Positions 34,101 through 41,565 of a stretch of 41,565 nucleotides of DNA are shown here, one piece after another. This DNA comes from an uncultured Thermomicrobiales bacterium. Its GTDB lineage: Bacteria; Chloroflexota; Chloroflexia; Thermomicrobiales; CADCWN01. The notes below the pieces were generated by a model. The model did not search any database and was not told where the DNA came from. It saw only the letters and a list, made by a program, of their open reading frames with translations. The stretch spans positions 1 to 41,565 of the forward strand of contig CADCWN010000394.1 in assembly GCA_902806415.1 (NCBI GenBank), in the 5' to 3' direction. Position 1 is the stretch's first letter, and each line of letters opens with the position of its first letter. A program made the position numbers and the translations under genes.

Positions 34101-36503
34101 GTGGATGCGCGTGTCCTGGGGGTGTTGGAGTTCGATAAGGTGCTCGACCTGCTCGAAGATCGTTGCACCTATTCCGTCGCCGCCGAACTCGCCCTGGACC
34201 TGGAGCCGAGCGATCACGCCCCCACCGTGCGGCGGGCGCTCGCGCTGACCGATGAGGCGAAGGCGCTGCTGACGGCGGTGCCCGACTTCAGCGTGCGCGG
34301 CGCGCGGGACATCCGCGAGACGCTCCGTGGCGCGCGGATCGGCGTGCTGCTCAATCCGAGCCAGTTGCTCGAGGTCCAGGATACGCTGGGTGCCGCCCGG
34401 AATCTGCGCGCCGCGTTCCGCCGCCTCCCCGATGCCGTCGGGCGGTATCCCCGTCTCGATGACGTGCTGGTCATGGTCGAAGAATTCCCGATCTTGGAGA
34501 GCGACATCGCCCGCGCGATCGGCCCGCGCGGCGAGATTCTCGACTCCGCCTCGCCCGAACTCGGGCGAATCCGCGCGGGTGTCCGCACCGCCCATAATCG
34601 CCTCCTCGATCGCTTAAATTCCCTCCTGACCTCGCAGAAATACGGGAATGCGATCCGCGAGCCGATCATCACGATGCGCGACGGGCGCTACGTGATCCCG
34701 GTCCGCGCCGACGCGCGCAGCTCGGTCGGCGGGATCGTCCACGACTCCTCGGCCAGCGGCGTGACCGTCTTCGTCGAGCCGATGGAGACGGTGGAACTCA
34801 GCAACACCTGGCGGCAGCTGCAGCGCGACGAGGAGCACGAGGTTGAGCGGATCCTGCGCCGCCTCAGTGAAGCGGTGGCGACGAATGCCGACCCGCTGGG
34901 GCGCACGGTCGATGGCCTCGCGCAGTTCGACTTCCAGCTTGCCAAGGCGCGGTTCAGTTTCGATCTCGATGCTGCCAGCCCGACCGTGGCCGACGAGGAG
35001 GCACCCTGCCGGATCGTCCTGCGCGGGGCGCGCCACCCCCTGTTGACCGGCGCGGTGGTGCCGATCGACATCGCGCTCGGCGAGGATTACCGGGTGCTGG
35101 TGATCACCGGGCCGAATACCGGCGGCAAGACGGTCGCGCTGAAGACCGTCGGCCTGCTGACGCTGATGGCCCAGGCGGGGTTGCACATCCCCGCCGACAC
35201 CGGCTCGGTCGTCTCCGTCTTCAGCCGCATCTTCGCCGACATCGGCGACGAGCAGAGTATCGAGCAGAGCCTCTCCACCTTCTCCTCCCACCTGAAGAAT
35301 ATCATCGCCATGTTCGCGGGGGTCACGCCCGATAGCCTCGTGCTGCTGGATGAGATGGGCGCCGGCACCGACCCGACCGAGGGTGCGGCGCTGGCGCGGT
35401 CGATCGTGGCGACGCTGCTCGATCGCGGCGCGCTGACGGTGGCGACCACGCACTACTCCGAGCTGAAAAGCTTCGCCTACACCACGGGGGGCGTCGAGAA
35501 CGCCTCGGTCGAGTTCGACGTGGAGACCCTGTCGCCAACCTACCGGCTGCTGATCGGCGTGCCGGGGCGCTCGAACGCCCTGGCGATCGCCGCGCGCCTG
35601 GGCTTGTCGCAGGAAATTGTCGGGCTGGCGCGCAGCTACCTCACCCCGCAGGAGGTGCAGGTGGACGAACTGCTCGGCCAGATCAAGGCCGAGCGGGACG
35701 CCGCCGAGTCGGCCCGCGAGACTGCCGTCGTCGCGCGGCGCGAGGCGGAGCAGGCGCGCCGCGAGGCGCAGCAACAACTGGCCGCGGCGGAGCGCGACCG
35801 CGCCGCCGCGCGCGAGGGAGCCCTCGCCGAATTGGAGGGCGAACTCGCGGAGGTGCGCGGCGAGTTGAAGCGCCTGGCGAAAGATCGCGAGCAGGTCGCC
35901 GTGACGCGCGAGTGGCTGCGCCAGGCGGAGACGCGCGCGACCGATCTGGGCCAGTCGGTGCGCGAGGTGCGCGCCGCCCGGCCCGCGCCGCGCGCCGCCG
36001 TCGCGCCCCAATCGGGAGTGCGACCGGGGGACCGCGTGCTGGTGGCCTCGCTGGGGCAGCAGGGCGATGTGACCAGCCTGCTCGATGGTGACGAGGCCGA
36101 GGTCCAGGTCGGCACCTTCCGCCTGCGCCGCCCGCTGGCCGATCTGACCCGAATGAGCCGCAATCAGGTGCGCGCCGCCGAGCGTGGGACGCGCCCCCCG
36201 GGAGCGCGGAGCGCACCGGCGGTCACCATCTCGACGGTGCGCGGCAACGAGACGATGCCGCTCGAGATCGACGTGCGCGGCACGCGCGCGGTCGAGGCCG
36301 AGGAGTCGCTAGAGCGCTATCTGAACGACGCCTATCTCGCCTCGCTCCCCTTCGTGCGGATCATCCACGGCAAGGGGACCGGCGCGCTGCGGCAGTCGAT
36401 CCGGCAATATCTGGCGCAACACCCCCTGGTCGCCGGTTTCGAGGGCTCGAAGGACAACATGGGCGGTGAAGGGGTCACGGTTGCCCGGCTGCGGCAGGAT
36501 TGA
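34101..36503 (+). CDS. mutS2: MutS2, DNA mismatch-fold ATPase with Smr domain
   Basis: Predicted 800 residues. The N-terminal MutS core begins VLGVLEFDKVLDLLEDRCTY. The ATPase has Walker A GPNTGGKT at 337-344, Walker B LVLLDEMGAGTDPTEG (about 413-428) and TTHYSELK. A long charged coiled coil (about 515-625) follows, and the C-terminal Smr domain (about 715-800; IDVRGTRAVEAEESLERYL, RIIHGKGTGALRQ, GGEGVTV) carries the nuclease fold. MutS2 acts against recombination intermediates or in rescue of collided ribosomes, not in classical mismatch repair. GTG 34101 is chosen because GGGAGG lies 8 bases before it; the frame is open to 34038 through a hairpin. Confidence 0.95.
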   Translation: MDARVLGVLEFDKVLDLLEDRCTYSVAAELALDLEPSDHAPTVRRALALTDEAKALLTAVPDFSVRGARDIRETLRGARIGVLLNPSQLLEVQDTLGAARNLRAAFRRLPDAVGRYPRLDDVLVMVEEFPILESDIARAIGPRGEILDSASPELGRIRAGVRTAHNRLLDRLNSLLTSQKYGNAIREPIITMRDGRYVIPVRADARSSVGGIVHDSSASGVTVFVEPMETVELSNTWRQLQRDEEHEVERILRRLSEAVATNADPLGRTVDGLAQFDFQLAKARFSFDLDAASPTVADEEAPCRIVLRGARHPLLTGAVVPIDIALGEDYRVLVITGPNTGGKTVALKTVGLLTLMAQAGLHIPADTGSVVSVFSRIFADIGDEQSIEQSLSTFSSHLKNIIAMFAGVTPDSLVLLDEMGAGTDPTEGAALARSIVATLLDRGALTVATTHYSELKSFAYTTGGVENASVEFDVETLSPTYRLLIGVPGRSNALAIAARLGLSQEIVGLARSYLTPQEVQVDELLGQIKAERDAAESARETAVVARREAEQARREAQQQLAAAERDRAAAREGALAELEGELAEVRGELKRLAKDREQVAVTREWLRQAETRATDLGQSVREVRAARPAPRAAVAPQSGVRPGDRVLVASLGQQGDVTSLLDGDEAEVQVGTFRLRRPLADLTRMSRNQVRAAERGTRPPGARSAPAVTISTVRGNETMPLEIDVRGTRAVEAEESLERYLNDAYLASLPFVRIIHGKGTGALRQSIRQYLAQHPLVAGFEGSKDNMGGEGVTVARLRQD

Positions 36504-36613
36504 GGCGTGAGGCGTGAGTCGTGAGAACTCGTCACTGGTAATGCGCTTGTCCACCGGATACCGCATCATGGCAAGGCGCTCACGACTCACGACTCACGAC
36601 TCACGACTCTCTG
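36502..36613. repeat. Inverted heptamer arrays starting at the mutS2 stop
   Basis: GAGGCGT, GAGGCGT, GAGTCGT, GAGAACT (36502-36529) begin inside the mutS2 stop codon. They face four CTCACGA units and a CTCTCTG (36579-36613) in the opposite sense, 49 bases apart. Confidence 0.85.
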
Positions 36614-36620
36614 AGGGACG

Positions 36621-36935
36621 ATGAGCGAGCGCGATCAGGGCGGGCAACTCACCAGGATCGCGTCGGCCCCGAACGCGGTGATCGCCGAGATGTGGAAAGA
36701 GTTGCTCGGCAACGAGGGGATCCCGGCGCTGATCCGCATGGCGGGGCCGCTGACCGGCTACGTCACCTTCGCCAGCGCGCACGATCTCCTCGTTCTGGCC
36801 TCGGACGCCGAGGAGGCGCGCGAACTGCTCGCCGCGTTCAACGAGAACGCGGGCGACTTCGTGGCCGATGACGAGGCCGCTGAGGGCGATTGGTCGCGGC
36901 CAGAGGATCCTCGCGAAGATCGCGAACCGGGATAG
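36621..36935 (+). CDS. DUF2007-like small protein
   Basis: Predicted 104 residues. The core NAVIAEMWKELLGNEGIPAL followed by SAHDLLVLASDAEEARELLA resembles DUF2007 ('putative signal-transducing') proteins, which have a ferredoxin-like fold related to the P-II/ACT group; the role is unknown. The tail is very acidic (FVADDEAAEGDW). ATG 36621 has GAGGGA three bases upstream. It follows mutS2 and its repeats and precedes a tiny membrane peptide gene. Confidence 0.65.
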   Translation: MSERDQGGQLTRIASAPNAVIAEMWKELLGNEGIPALIRMAGPLTGYVTFASAHDLLVLASDAEEARELLAAFNENAGDFVADDEAAEGDWSRPEDPREDREPG

Positions 36936-36954
36936 ATCACCATAACCATGGGGC

Positions 36955-37065
36955 ATGATGGACGGTCTTTTCAAGCAGATCCTGATCCTCCTGGGGCTCG
37001 TGCTGCTGATCATCCTCCTGCTCGTCGGCTACCTGATCGTGCGCGCCACGACCGATCTGCGCTGA
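36955..37065 (+). CDS. Single-span membrane peptide, 36 residues
   Basis: This frame reads MMDGLFKQILILLGLVLLII, continues with a hydrophobic span to about residue 29 (LLLVGYLIV) and ends RATTDLR. One clear transmembrane helix (about 8-29) has a basic/acidic exit. Either ATG 36955 or 36958 can start it. It lies 19 bases after the DUF2007-like gene, so it is probably translated from the same message. The ribosome site is weak (GGGG). Function is unknown. Confidence 0.55.
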   Translation: MMDGLFKQILILLGLVLLIILLLVGYLIVRATTDLR

Positions 37066-37311
37066 AGTTCACGCACTATCCTCCCCAGGGCGATCGCCGT
37101 TGCGCGATGCGCGGCGCTCTCTCGCTCCGATGCTCCCTCCCGCGTGCCTACAATCCACGGAGGTTGCCCCAACGTTGCAATCGAGGTTGCCCACCCTGGC
37201 TGTTGGTACAGCCGCGCTGGCCGTTACGCCAATAGACGCCGTACCGACAGTCCGGGTTTAATGGGGGAGCGTTGGTGCGGATAGCGGTAGCTGAACTGAT
37301 CGGAAGGGGCA
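37066..37311. other. Gene-free stretch before the ABC exporter genes
   Basis: No gene is supported. A TACAAT (about 37149-37154) may be a -10 box for the exporter, with no clear -35. No repeat array was seen. Confidence 0.35.
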
Positions 37312-39063
37312 ATGGCGATCCCCCTGCGGGAGTATTGGCAACTCCTCGTCGTCTATCTGCGCCCGCAGCGCGGGCGGGTCGGGGTGCTCGCCCTGGCGCT
37401 CTTCGCCTCGATCGGGCTCCAACTCGCGCTGCCGCAGATCCTGCGCCGGTTTATCGATGACGCGGTCGGCGGCGCGGCAGCCGGGACGCTGACCCGCCTG
37501 GCGCTCCTCTTCATCGCCATCGCCCTGAGCAATCAGGTCTTCGTCGCCTGGGCCAAGTACCTCGGCGAGACCATCGGCTGGACCGCCACGAATGCGTTGC
37601 GCACCGACCTGGCGGAGCATTGCCTCGGGCTCGACCAATCGTTCCACAAGGAGCGGACCCCCGGCGAGATGGTCGAGCGGATCGATGGCGACGTGAATCT
37701 GCTGGCGACCTTCTTCTCGCAGTTCGCGATCGATCTCCTTGGCAATGGGGTGCTGATCATCGGCACCCTGGCCCTGCTGTTCCGCGAAGATTCGCGCGTC
37801 GGGCTGGCGCTGACCCTCTTCGCCCTGCTCGGCCTGGCGCTGCTGCTCTGGCTGCGCGAGATCGCCGTGCCCTCGCAAATGGCCTACCGCGAGGAGAGCG
37901 CCCATTTCTTCGGTTTCCTCGGCGAGCGCCTGGGCGGGACCGAGGATATCCGCGCCGCCGGGGCGGTGGCGCACACCGGGGGGCGGTTCACGGCGCACCT
38001 GCGCTCGTGGTGGCCGACCGCGCGGCGGGCCTATCTGGCGTCGATTGCGACCTGGATCGTCACCCTGACCACCTTCGCCATCGGGAACATCGTCGCGTTC
38101 GCGGTCGGCCTCGCCCTCTTCCGCGCGGGCGCGATCACCATCGGCACCGTCTACCTGATCTTCAGCTACACCGAGCTCCTGCGCCGCCCGATGGAGCGGA
38201 TCCGCACGCAGTTGCAAGACTTGCAGAAGGCCGGCGCGGGGATCGTGCGGACGCGCGAACTCTTCGCCCTGCGGTCGCGTCTGGTCGATGGCCCGGGAAC
38301 TCCGTTGCCACCGGGCGCGCTCTCGGTCGAGTTCGCCGGGGTCACCTTCGGCTATGAGGCCGACGAACCGGTCCTGCGCGCGATCGATTTCCGGCTGGGA
38401 GCCGGGGAGACGCTGGCGCTCCTGGGGCGCACCGGCGGCGGCAAGACGACGATCGCCCGCCTCCTCGCGCGCCTCTACGACCCGACGGTTGGCGAGGTGC
38501 GGCTCGGCGGGGTCCGCGCGAATGATGCCACGCTGGCCGAACTGCGCGGACGGGTCGGTGTGGTGACGCAGGATGTGCAACTCTTCGGCGGGACAGTGCG
38601 CGAGAACCTGACCTTCTTCGATCCGACCGTGCCGGAGGAGCGACTCTGGGCGACCCTCGACGCGCTCGGGCTGGCGGATTGGGCGCGCGGCTTGCCGGCC
38701 GGGCTGGACACAGAGCTTGCGCCCGATGGGGGCGGGTTGTCGGCGGGCGAGGCGCAACTCCTGGCATTCGCGCGGGTCTTCCTGCGCGATCCCGGCCTGG
38801 TCATTCTCGACGAGGCATCGTCGCGCCTCGACCCGGCCACCGAGGCGCTGCTCGATCGCGCCATCGCCGCCGTCCTGCGGGACCGCACCGGCGTGATCAT
38901 CGCGCACCGGCTCGACACGGTGCGCAGCGCCGACCGGGTGCTGATCCTCGACGGCGGCGAGATCGTGGAATGGGGGGAGCGGGTCGCGCTGGCGGCCGAT
39001 CCCGCGTCGCGCTATAGCCGCCTGCTGCTCGCCGACAAGGCGGGCGAGGGGGTGCTGGCGTGA
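37312..39063 (+). CDS. ABC exporter half-transporter A (canonical Walker B, degenerate signature)
   Basis: Predicted 583 residues: a six-helix type I exporter membrane domain (about 15-300, with WTATNALRTDLAEHCLGLDQ and ERTPGEMVERIDGDV) fused to an ATPase domain (about 330-575). Walker A is GRTGGGKT (372-379). The signature is LSAGE (476-480) instead of LSGGQ. Walker B ends with catalytic Glu501 and the H-loop His is 532. With its partner it would form a heterodimer in which this subunit supplies the catalytic Glu of the active site and a poor signature for the other. ATG 37312 follows GAAGGGG. The stop overlaps the partner's GTG start (GTGA). Substrate unknown (drug, lipid or peptide). Confidence 0.9.
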   Translation: MAIPLREYWQLLVVYLRPQRGRVGVLALALFASIGLQLALPQILRRFIDDAVGGAAAGTLTRLALLFIAIALSNQVFVAWAKYLGETIGWTATNALRTDLAEHCLGLDQSFHKERTPGEMVERIDGDVNLLATFFSQFAIDLLGNGVLIIGTLALLFREDSRVGLALTLFALLGLALLLWLREIAVPSQMAYREESAHFFGFLGERLGGTEDIRAAGAVAHTGGRFTAHLRSWWPTARRAYLASIATWIVTLTTFAIGNIVAFAVGLALFRAGAITIGTVYLIFSYTELLRRPMERIRTQLQDLQKAGAGIVRTRELFALRSRLVDGPGTPLPPGALSVEFAGVTFGYEADEPVLRAIDFRLGAGETLALLGRTGGGKTTIARLLARLYDPTVGEVRLGGVRANDATLAELRGRVGVVTQDVQLFGGTVRENLTFFDPTVPEERLWATLDALGLADWARGLPAGLDTELAPDGGGLSAGEAQLLAFARVFLRDPGLVILDEASSRLDPATEALLDRAIAAVLRDRTGVIIAHRLDTVRSADRVLILDGGEIVEWGERVALAADPASRYSRLLLADKAGEGVLA

Positions 39064-40841
39064 CCACCTGGCGCTACCTCGCGGCCCTGATGCGCTACCG
39101 CCCGTGGCTCTACCTGGCGAACGGGCTCTGCTGGACCCTCGTCCACCTCGCGCCGTTGCTCCCCGGTCTGCTGGCGAAGTGGTTCTTCGACGCGCTCAGC
39201 GGCTCCGCGTCGGTCGGCCTCGACCCCTGGTCGCTGATCGCCCTGCTCGGTGCCACCACCCTGGGGCGGATCGTGATCCTCTGGCTCGGTTCGGAGACCG
39301 ACTCCTACCACCGCTTCAACATGAGCGCCTTGCTGCGACGTAACCTCTTCGATCAGATCTTGCGCCAGCCGGGCGCGCGGGCCTTGCCCGAAGCGCCCGG
39401 CGCGGCCCTCAGCACCTTCCGCGATGACGCCGAGCAGGTCGAGGAGACGATCAGCTGGACGCTCGACCAGATCGGCACCGGGCTGTTCGCGATCATCGCG
39501 CTCGGTATCCTGCTGGCGACGGACGCGCGGCTGACCCTGGCCGTCTTCGTGCCGCTGATTGGTGTCCTCGCCCTGATGCGCCTCGCCTCCGCGCGGATCG
39601 AGCGCTATCGTCGCGCCAGTCGCGGGGCGACGAGCCGCGTCACGGGTCTGCTGGCGGAGGTTTTCGGGGCGACCGCCGCGATCCAGGTCGCGGGTGCCGA
39701 GCGCTGCGTCATCGCGCGCCTGCGCGGGCTCAACGACGAGCGCCGTCGCACGACCGTGCGCGACCGGACGCTGACGCAAGTCCTCGACTCGATCAACGCC
39801 AATACCGTCTCGCTCGGCACCGGGTTGATCCTGCTCCTGGCGGCGGACTCGATGCGTTCGGGCTCGTTCACCGTCGGCGATTTCACCCTCTTCGTCTACT
39901 ACCTCAACTTCGTGACCGAGTTCACCTATGGCGCGGGGCAGTTCATGGCCTACTATCAGCAGTCCGGGGTCGCCTTCGCGCGGATGGTCGGGCTGCTGGG
40001 CGGGGCCGCGCCGACGGCCCTCGTCGCGCATACACCCCTCCACCTGCGCGGCCCCCTGCCCGCGCCGCCACCACCGCCGTCGCCCGCCGAACCGCTCCGC
40101 ACACTTGCCGTGCGCGACCTGACCTATCGCCATCCGCAGTCGGGCCGGGGGATCGCGGGGGTCGGCTTCGAGATCCGGCGCGGCGAACTGGTCGTCGTCA
40201 CCGGGCGGATCGGCGCGGGCAAGACGACCTTGCTGCGCGCCCTGCTGGGCTTGCTCCCCGCCGACAGCGGCGAGATCCGCTGGAACGGAACCCCCCTCAC
40301 CGATCCCGCCGCGCAACTGACCCCGCCGCGAGCGGCCTACGTGCCGCAGGTGCCGCGCCTCTTCAGCGACTCCCTGCGCGAGAATGTTCTCCTCGGCCAG
40401 CCGGAAGATCGGGCCGATCTCCCCGCCGCGCTCGAGATCGCGGCGCTCGCGCCGGACCTCGCCACGATGCCCGCCGGCCTGGATACGCTCGTTGGCGCGC
40501 GCGGCGTGCGCCTCTCTGGCGGGCAAATCCAGCGGGTCGGCGCGGCGCGGATGCTCGCGCGGCGGGCCGAACTGCTGGTCGTGGACGACCTGTCGAGCGC
40601 GCTTGACGTGGAGACCGAGCAGCGCTTGTGGGATCGCCTGCTGGCGCGACCGGGTACGACCTGCCTGGCGGTCTCGCACCGACGGACGATTCTTCGGCGC
40701 GCCGATCGGCTAATCGTCCTCCGGGATGGGCGGGTGGCCGCGACCGGCACTCTCGCCGAACTCCTGACAACCTCCGAGGAATTGCGCGCGATCTGGTACG
40801 GGGCCGGTGTCGAGCGCGCCGGAGAGGGAGCTGCGGGATGA
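39060..40841 (+). CDS. ABC exporter half-transporter B (canonical signature, Asp in place of catalytic Glu)
   Basis: Predicted 593 residues: exporter membrane domain (about 10-310) and ATPase domain (about 345-580), joined by a Pro-rich linker (PAPPPPPSPAEP). Walker A is GRIGAGKT (382-389), the signature a normal LSGGQ (485-489), and the H-loop His is 540. Walker B reads VVDD, so the catalytic Glu is Asp510. Paired with subunit A this gives one complete ATP site (A's Walker motifs with B's LSGGQ) and one degenerate site, as in heterodimeric exporters such as TM287/288. The GTG at 39060 overlaps subunit A's stop. Confidence 0.9.
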   Translation: MTTWRYLAALMRYRPWLYLANGLCWTLVHLAPLLPGLLAKWFFDALSGSASVGLDPWSLIALLGATTLGRIVILWLGSETDSYHRFNMSALLRRNLFDQILRQPGARALPEAPGAALSTFRDDAEQVEETISWTLDQIGTGLFAIIALGILLATDARLTLAVFVPLIGVLALMRLASARIERYRRASRGATSRVTGLLAEVFGATAAIQVAGAERCVIARLRGLNDERRRTTVRDRTLTQVLDSINANTVSLGTGLILLLAADSMRSGSFTVGDFTLFVYYLNFVTEFTYGAGQFMAYYQQSGVAFARMVGLLGGAAPTALVAHTPLHLRGPLPAPPPPPSPAEPLRTLAVRDLTYRHPQSGRGIAGVGFEIRRGELVVVTGRIGAGKTTLLRALLGLLPADSGEIRWNGTPLTDPAAQLTPPRAAYVPQVPRLFSDSLRENVLLGQPEDRADLPAALEIAALAPDLATMPAGLDTLVGARGVRLSGGQIQRVGAARMLARRAELLVVDDLSSALDVETEQRLWDRLLARPGTTCLAVSHRRTILRRADRLIVLRDGRVAATGTLAELLTTSEELRAIWYGAGVERAGEGAAG

Positions 40842-40879
40842 GTGCCGAGGCGATCCTGCGGGATCTGGCATTTCGTTGA
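40838..40879 (+). other. 13-codon mini-ORF after the ABC genes
   Basis: MSAEAILRDLAFR is encoded from ATG 40838, which overlaps the stop of exporter gene B (ATGA), with GGAG nearby. It may be a leader peptide coupling translation to the next gene, the stub of a lost third gene, or chance. Confidence 0.25.
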
Positions 40880-40904
40880 TGACGGAGAGGATGGGGAGAT
40901 CGGG

Positions 40905-41435
40905 GTGATCCTCTACCACTTCAGCGAGGATCCGACGATCGCGCGCTTCGTCCCGCGCTCGATGGCGACCCGGCCCGGCGAGACACCGCGCGTCTGGGCT
41001 ATCGACGCGGCGCACGCGCCGATCTATTTTTTGCCTCGTGATTGCCCACGGGTCTGCTTCTGGGCACTGCCGACGACGACCCCGGAGGATCGCGCCTACT
41101 TCCTCGGTCACACCGTCGCCAGCATGGTGATCGCCATTGAGAGCGCCTGGCTCGACCGCGTGCGCGCGACGCGGCTCTATGGCTATCACCTGCCCGGCGA
41201 CACCTTCGTGGAAGATGACGACGAGCAGGGGGGGCCGGGCTACTTCGTCTCGTACACACCGGTCACGCCGGTGCGCGTCGAGCCGGTCGGCGATCTCCTG
41301 ACACGGCTGATCGGAGCGGGCGTCGAACTGCGGCTCACGCCATCCCTCTGGCCCCTCCACCGCGCGCTCGTCCCCGCTACCCTCCACTTCTCGATGATTC
41401 GGATGCGGAACGCGCGACCTGAAAGCGCCGGGTGA
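40905..41435 (+). CDS. DUF6886-like protein
   Basis: Predicted 176 residues. The start VILYHFSEDPTIARFVPRSM and the following VWAIDAAHAPIYFLPRDCPR match a small uncharacterised family (DUF6886-like, remembered from similar annotated proteins). There is no signal or membrane span, and the composition is typical of a soluble enzyme or binding protein. GTG 40905 is favoured over the upstream frame start at 40842 because GGGGAG precedes it and the family begins here. It lies 63 bases after exporter gene B. Confidence 0.65.
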   Translation: MILYHFSEDPTIARFVPRSMATRPGETPRVWAIDAAHAPIYFLPRDCPRVCFWALPTTTPEDRAYFLGHTVASMVIAIESAWLDRVRATRLYGYHLPGDTFVEDDDEQGGPGYFVSYTPVTPVRVEPVGDLLTRLIGAGVELRLTPSLWPLHRALVPATLHFSMIRMRNARPESAG

Positions 41436-41478
41436 GTTCCGGGTCTCGCAAGCCTGTGTTGCGTTGTGGACATGGGCT

Positions 41479-41527
41479 GACCCCTCCCCGCCGCCCCGGT
41501 GGCGACCCTCCCCTGAAGCGGGAGGGT
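41479..41527. repeat. Copy 3 of the ~49-bp palindromic dispersed repeat
   Basis: It has the same sense as copy 2, beginning GACCCCTCCCCG and ending GAAGCGGGAGGGT. The following CTTCCCCCTCTCCT (41551-41564) matches the inverted flank of copy 1. The element appears to continue past the window end. Confidence 0.8.
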
Positions 41528-41565
41528 AAGGAGTACTGCCAAGCAACGCCCTTCCCCCTCTCCTA

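Overview
The window is strongly GC-rich chromosomal DNA with dense genes, short intergenic gaps and conserved housekeeping genes. No rRNA, tRNA, CRISPR array, transposase or phage structural gene was seen. The gene set suggests a Chloroflexota bacterium, possibly Thermomicrobia-like. The supporting signs are a Gram-positive-type SOS box (GAAC-N4-GTTC), a cvpA-mutS2 pair, a SAM-I riboswitch over a SAM-recycling operon, a YdjI-type SPFH/PspA operon and many tandem heptamer repeats. The lineage is an inference, because no database search was possible.

Region 1 (1-4875): a DUF2382 stress protein and a small LysM protein face each other. Each has a similar -24/-12-like promoter followed by a TACGTAC motif. 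A gene-free stretch holds a candidate structured RNA. Next comes a LexA-controlled pair, a Rad52-like annealing protein plus an 81-residue partner, followed by an orphan NtrC-type regulator.

Region 2 (4875-13092): aroB; then a SAM-I riboswitch, terminator, adenosine kinase-like gene, ahcY and metK, which together form a SAM salvage loop; then a nucleotide-sugar reductase, a small unknown gene and an MFS exporter.

Region 3 (13423-17092): a four-gene membrane-stress operon on the minus strand (membrane winged-helix/zinc-ribbon protein, DUF4178 protein, PspA, SPFH/zinc-ribbon protein). Region 4 (17241-22501): a glycan cluster with three GT9 heptosyltransferase-family enzymes, one GT4 enzyme and a SRPBCC protein, partly coupled by ATGA overlaps.

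Region 5 (22741-32003): fabZ and purA, a decayed antitoxin gene with a small inverted-repeat element at its end, proC, a DnaJ with half the usual zinc fingers, two small membrane proteins, and a GT4/GT-C glycosyltransferase pair. Region 6 (32388-41435): lexA with its own SOS box, cvpA, mutS2, DUF2007, a 36-residue membrane peptide, a heterodimeric ABC exporter with one degenerate ATP site, and a DUF6886-like gene.

Two repeat systems run through the intergenic gaps. One consists of tandem arrays of unrelated 7-mers, often in inverted pairs and often touching stop codons. The other is a ~49-bp palindromic element present in three copies. lexA and the Rad52-like operon form a visible SOS regulon.
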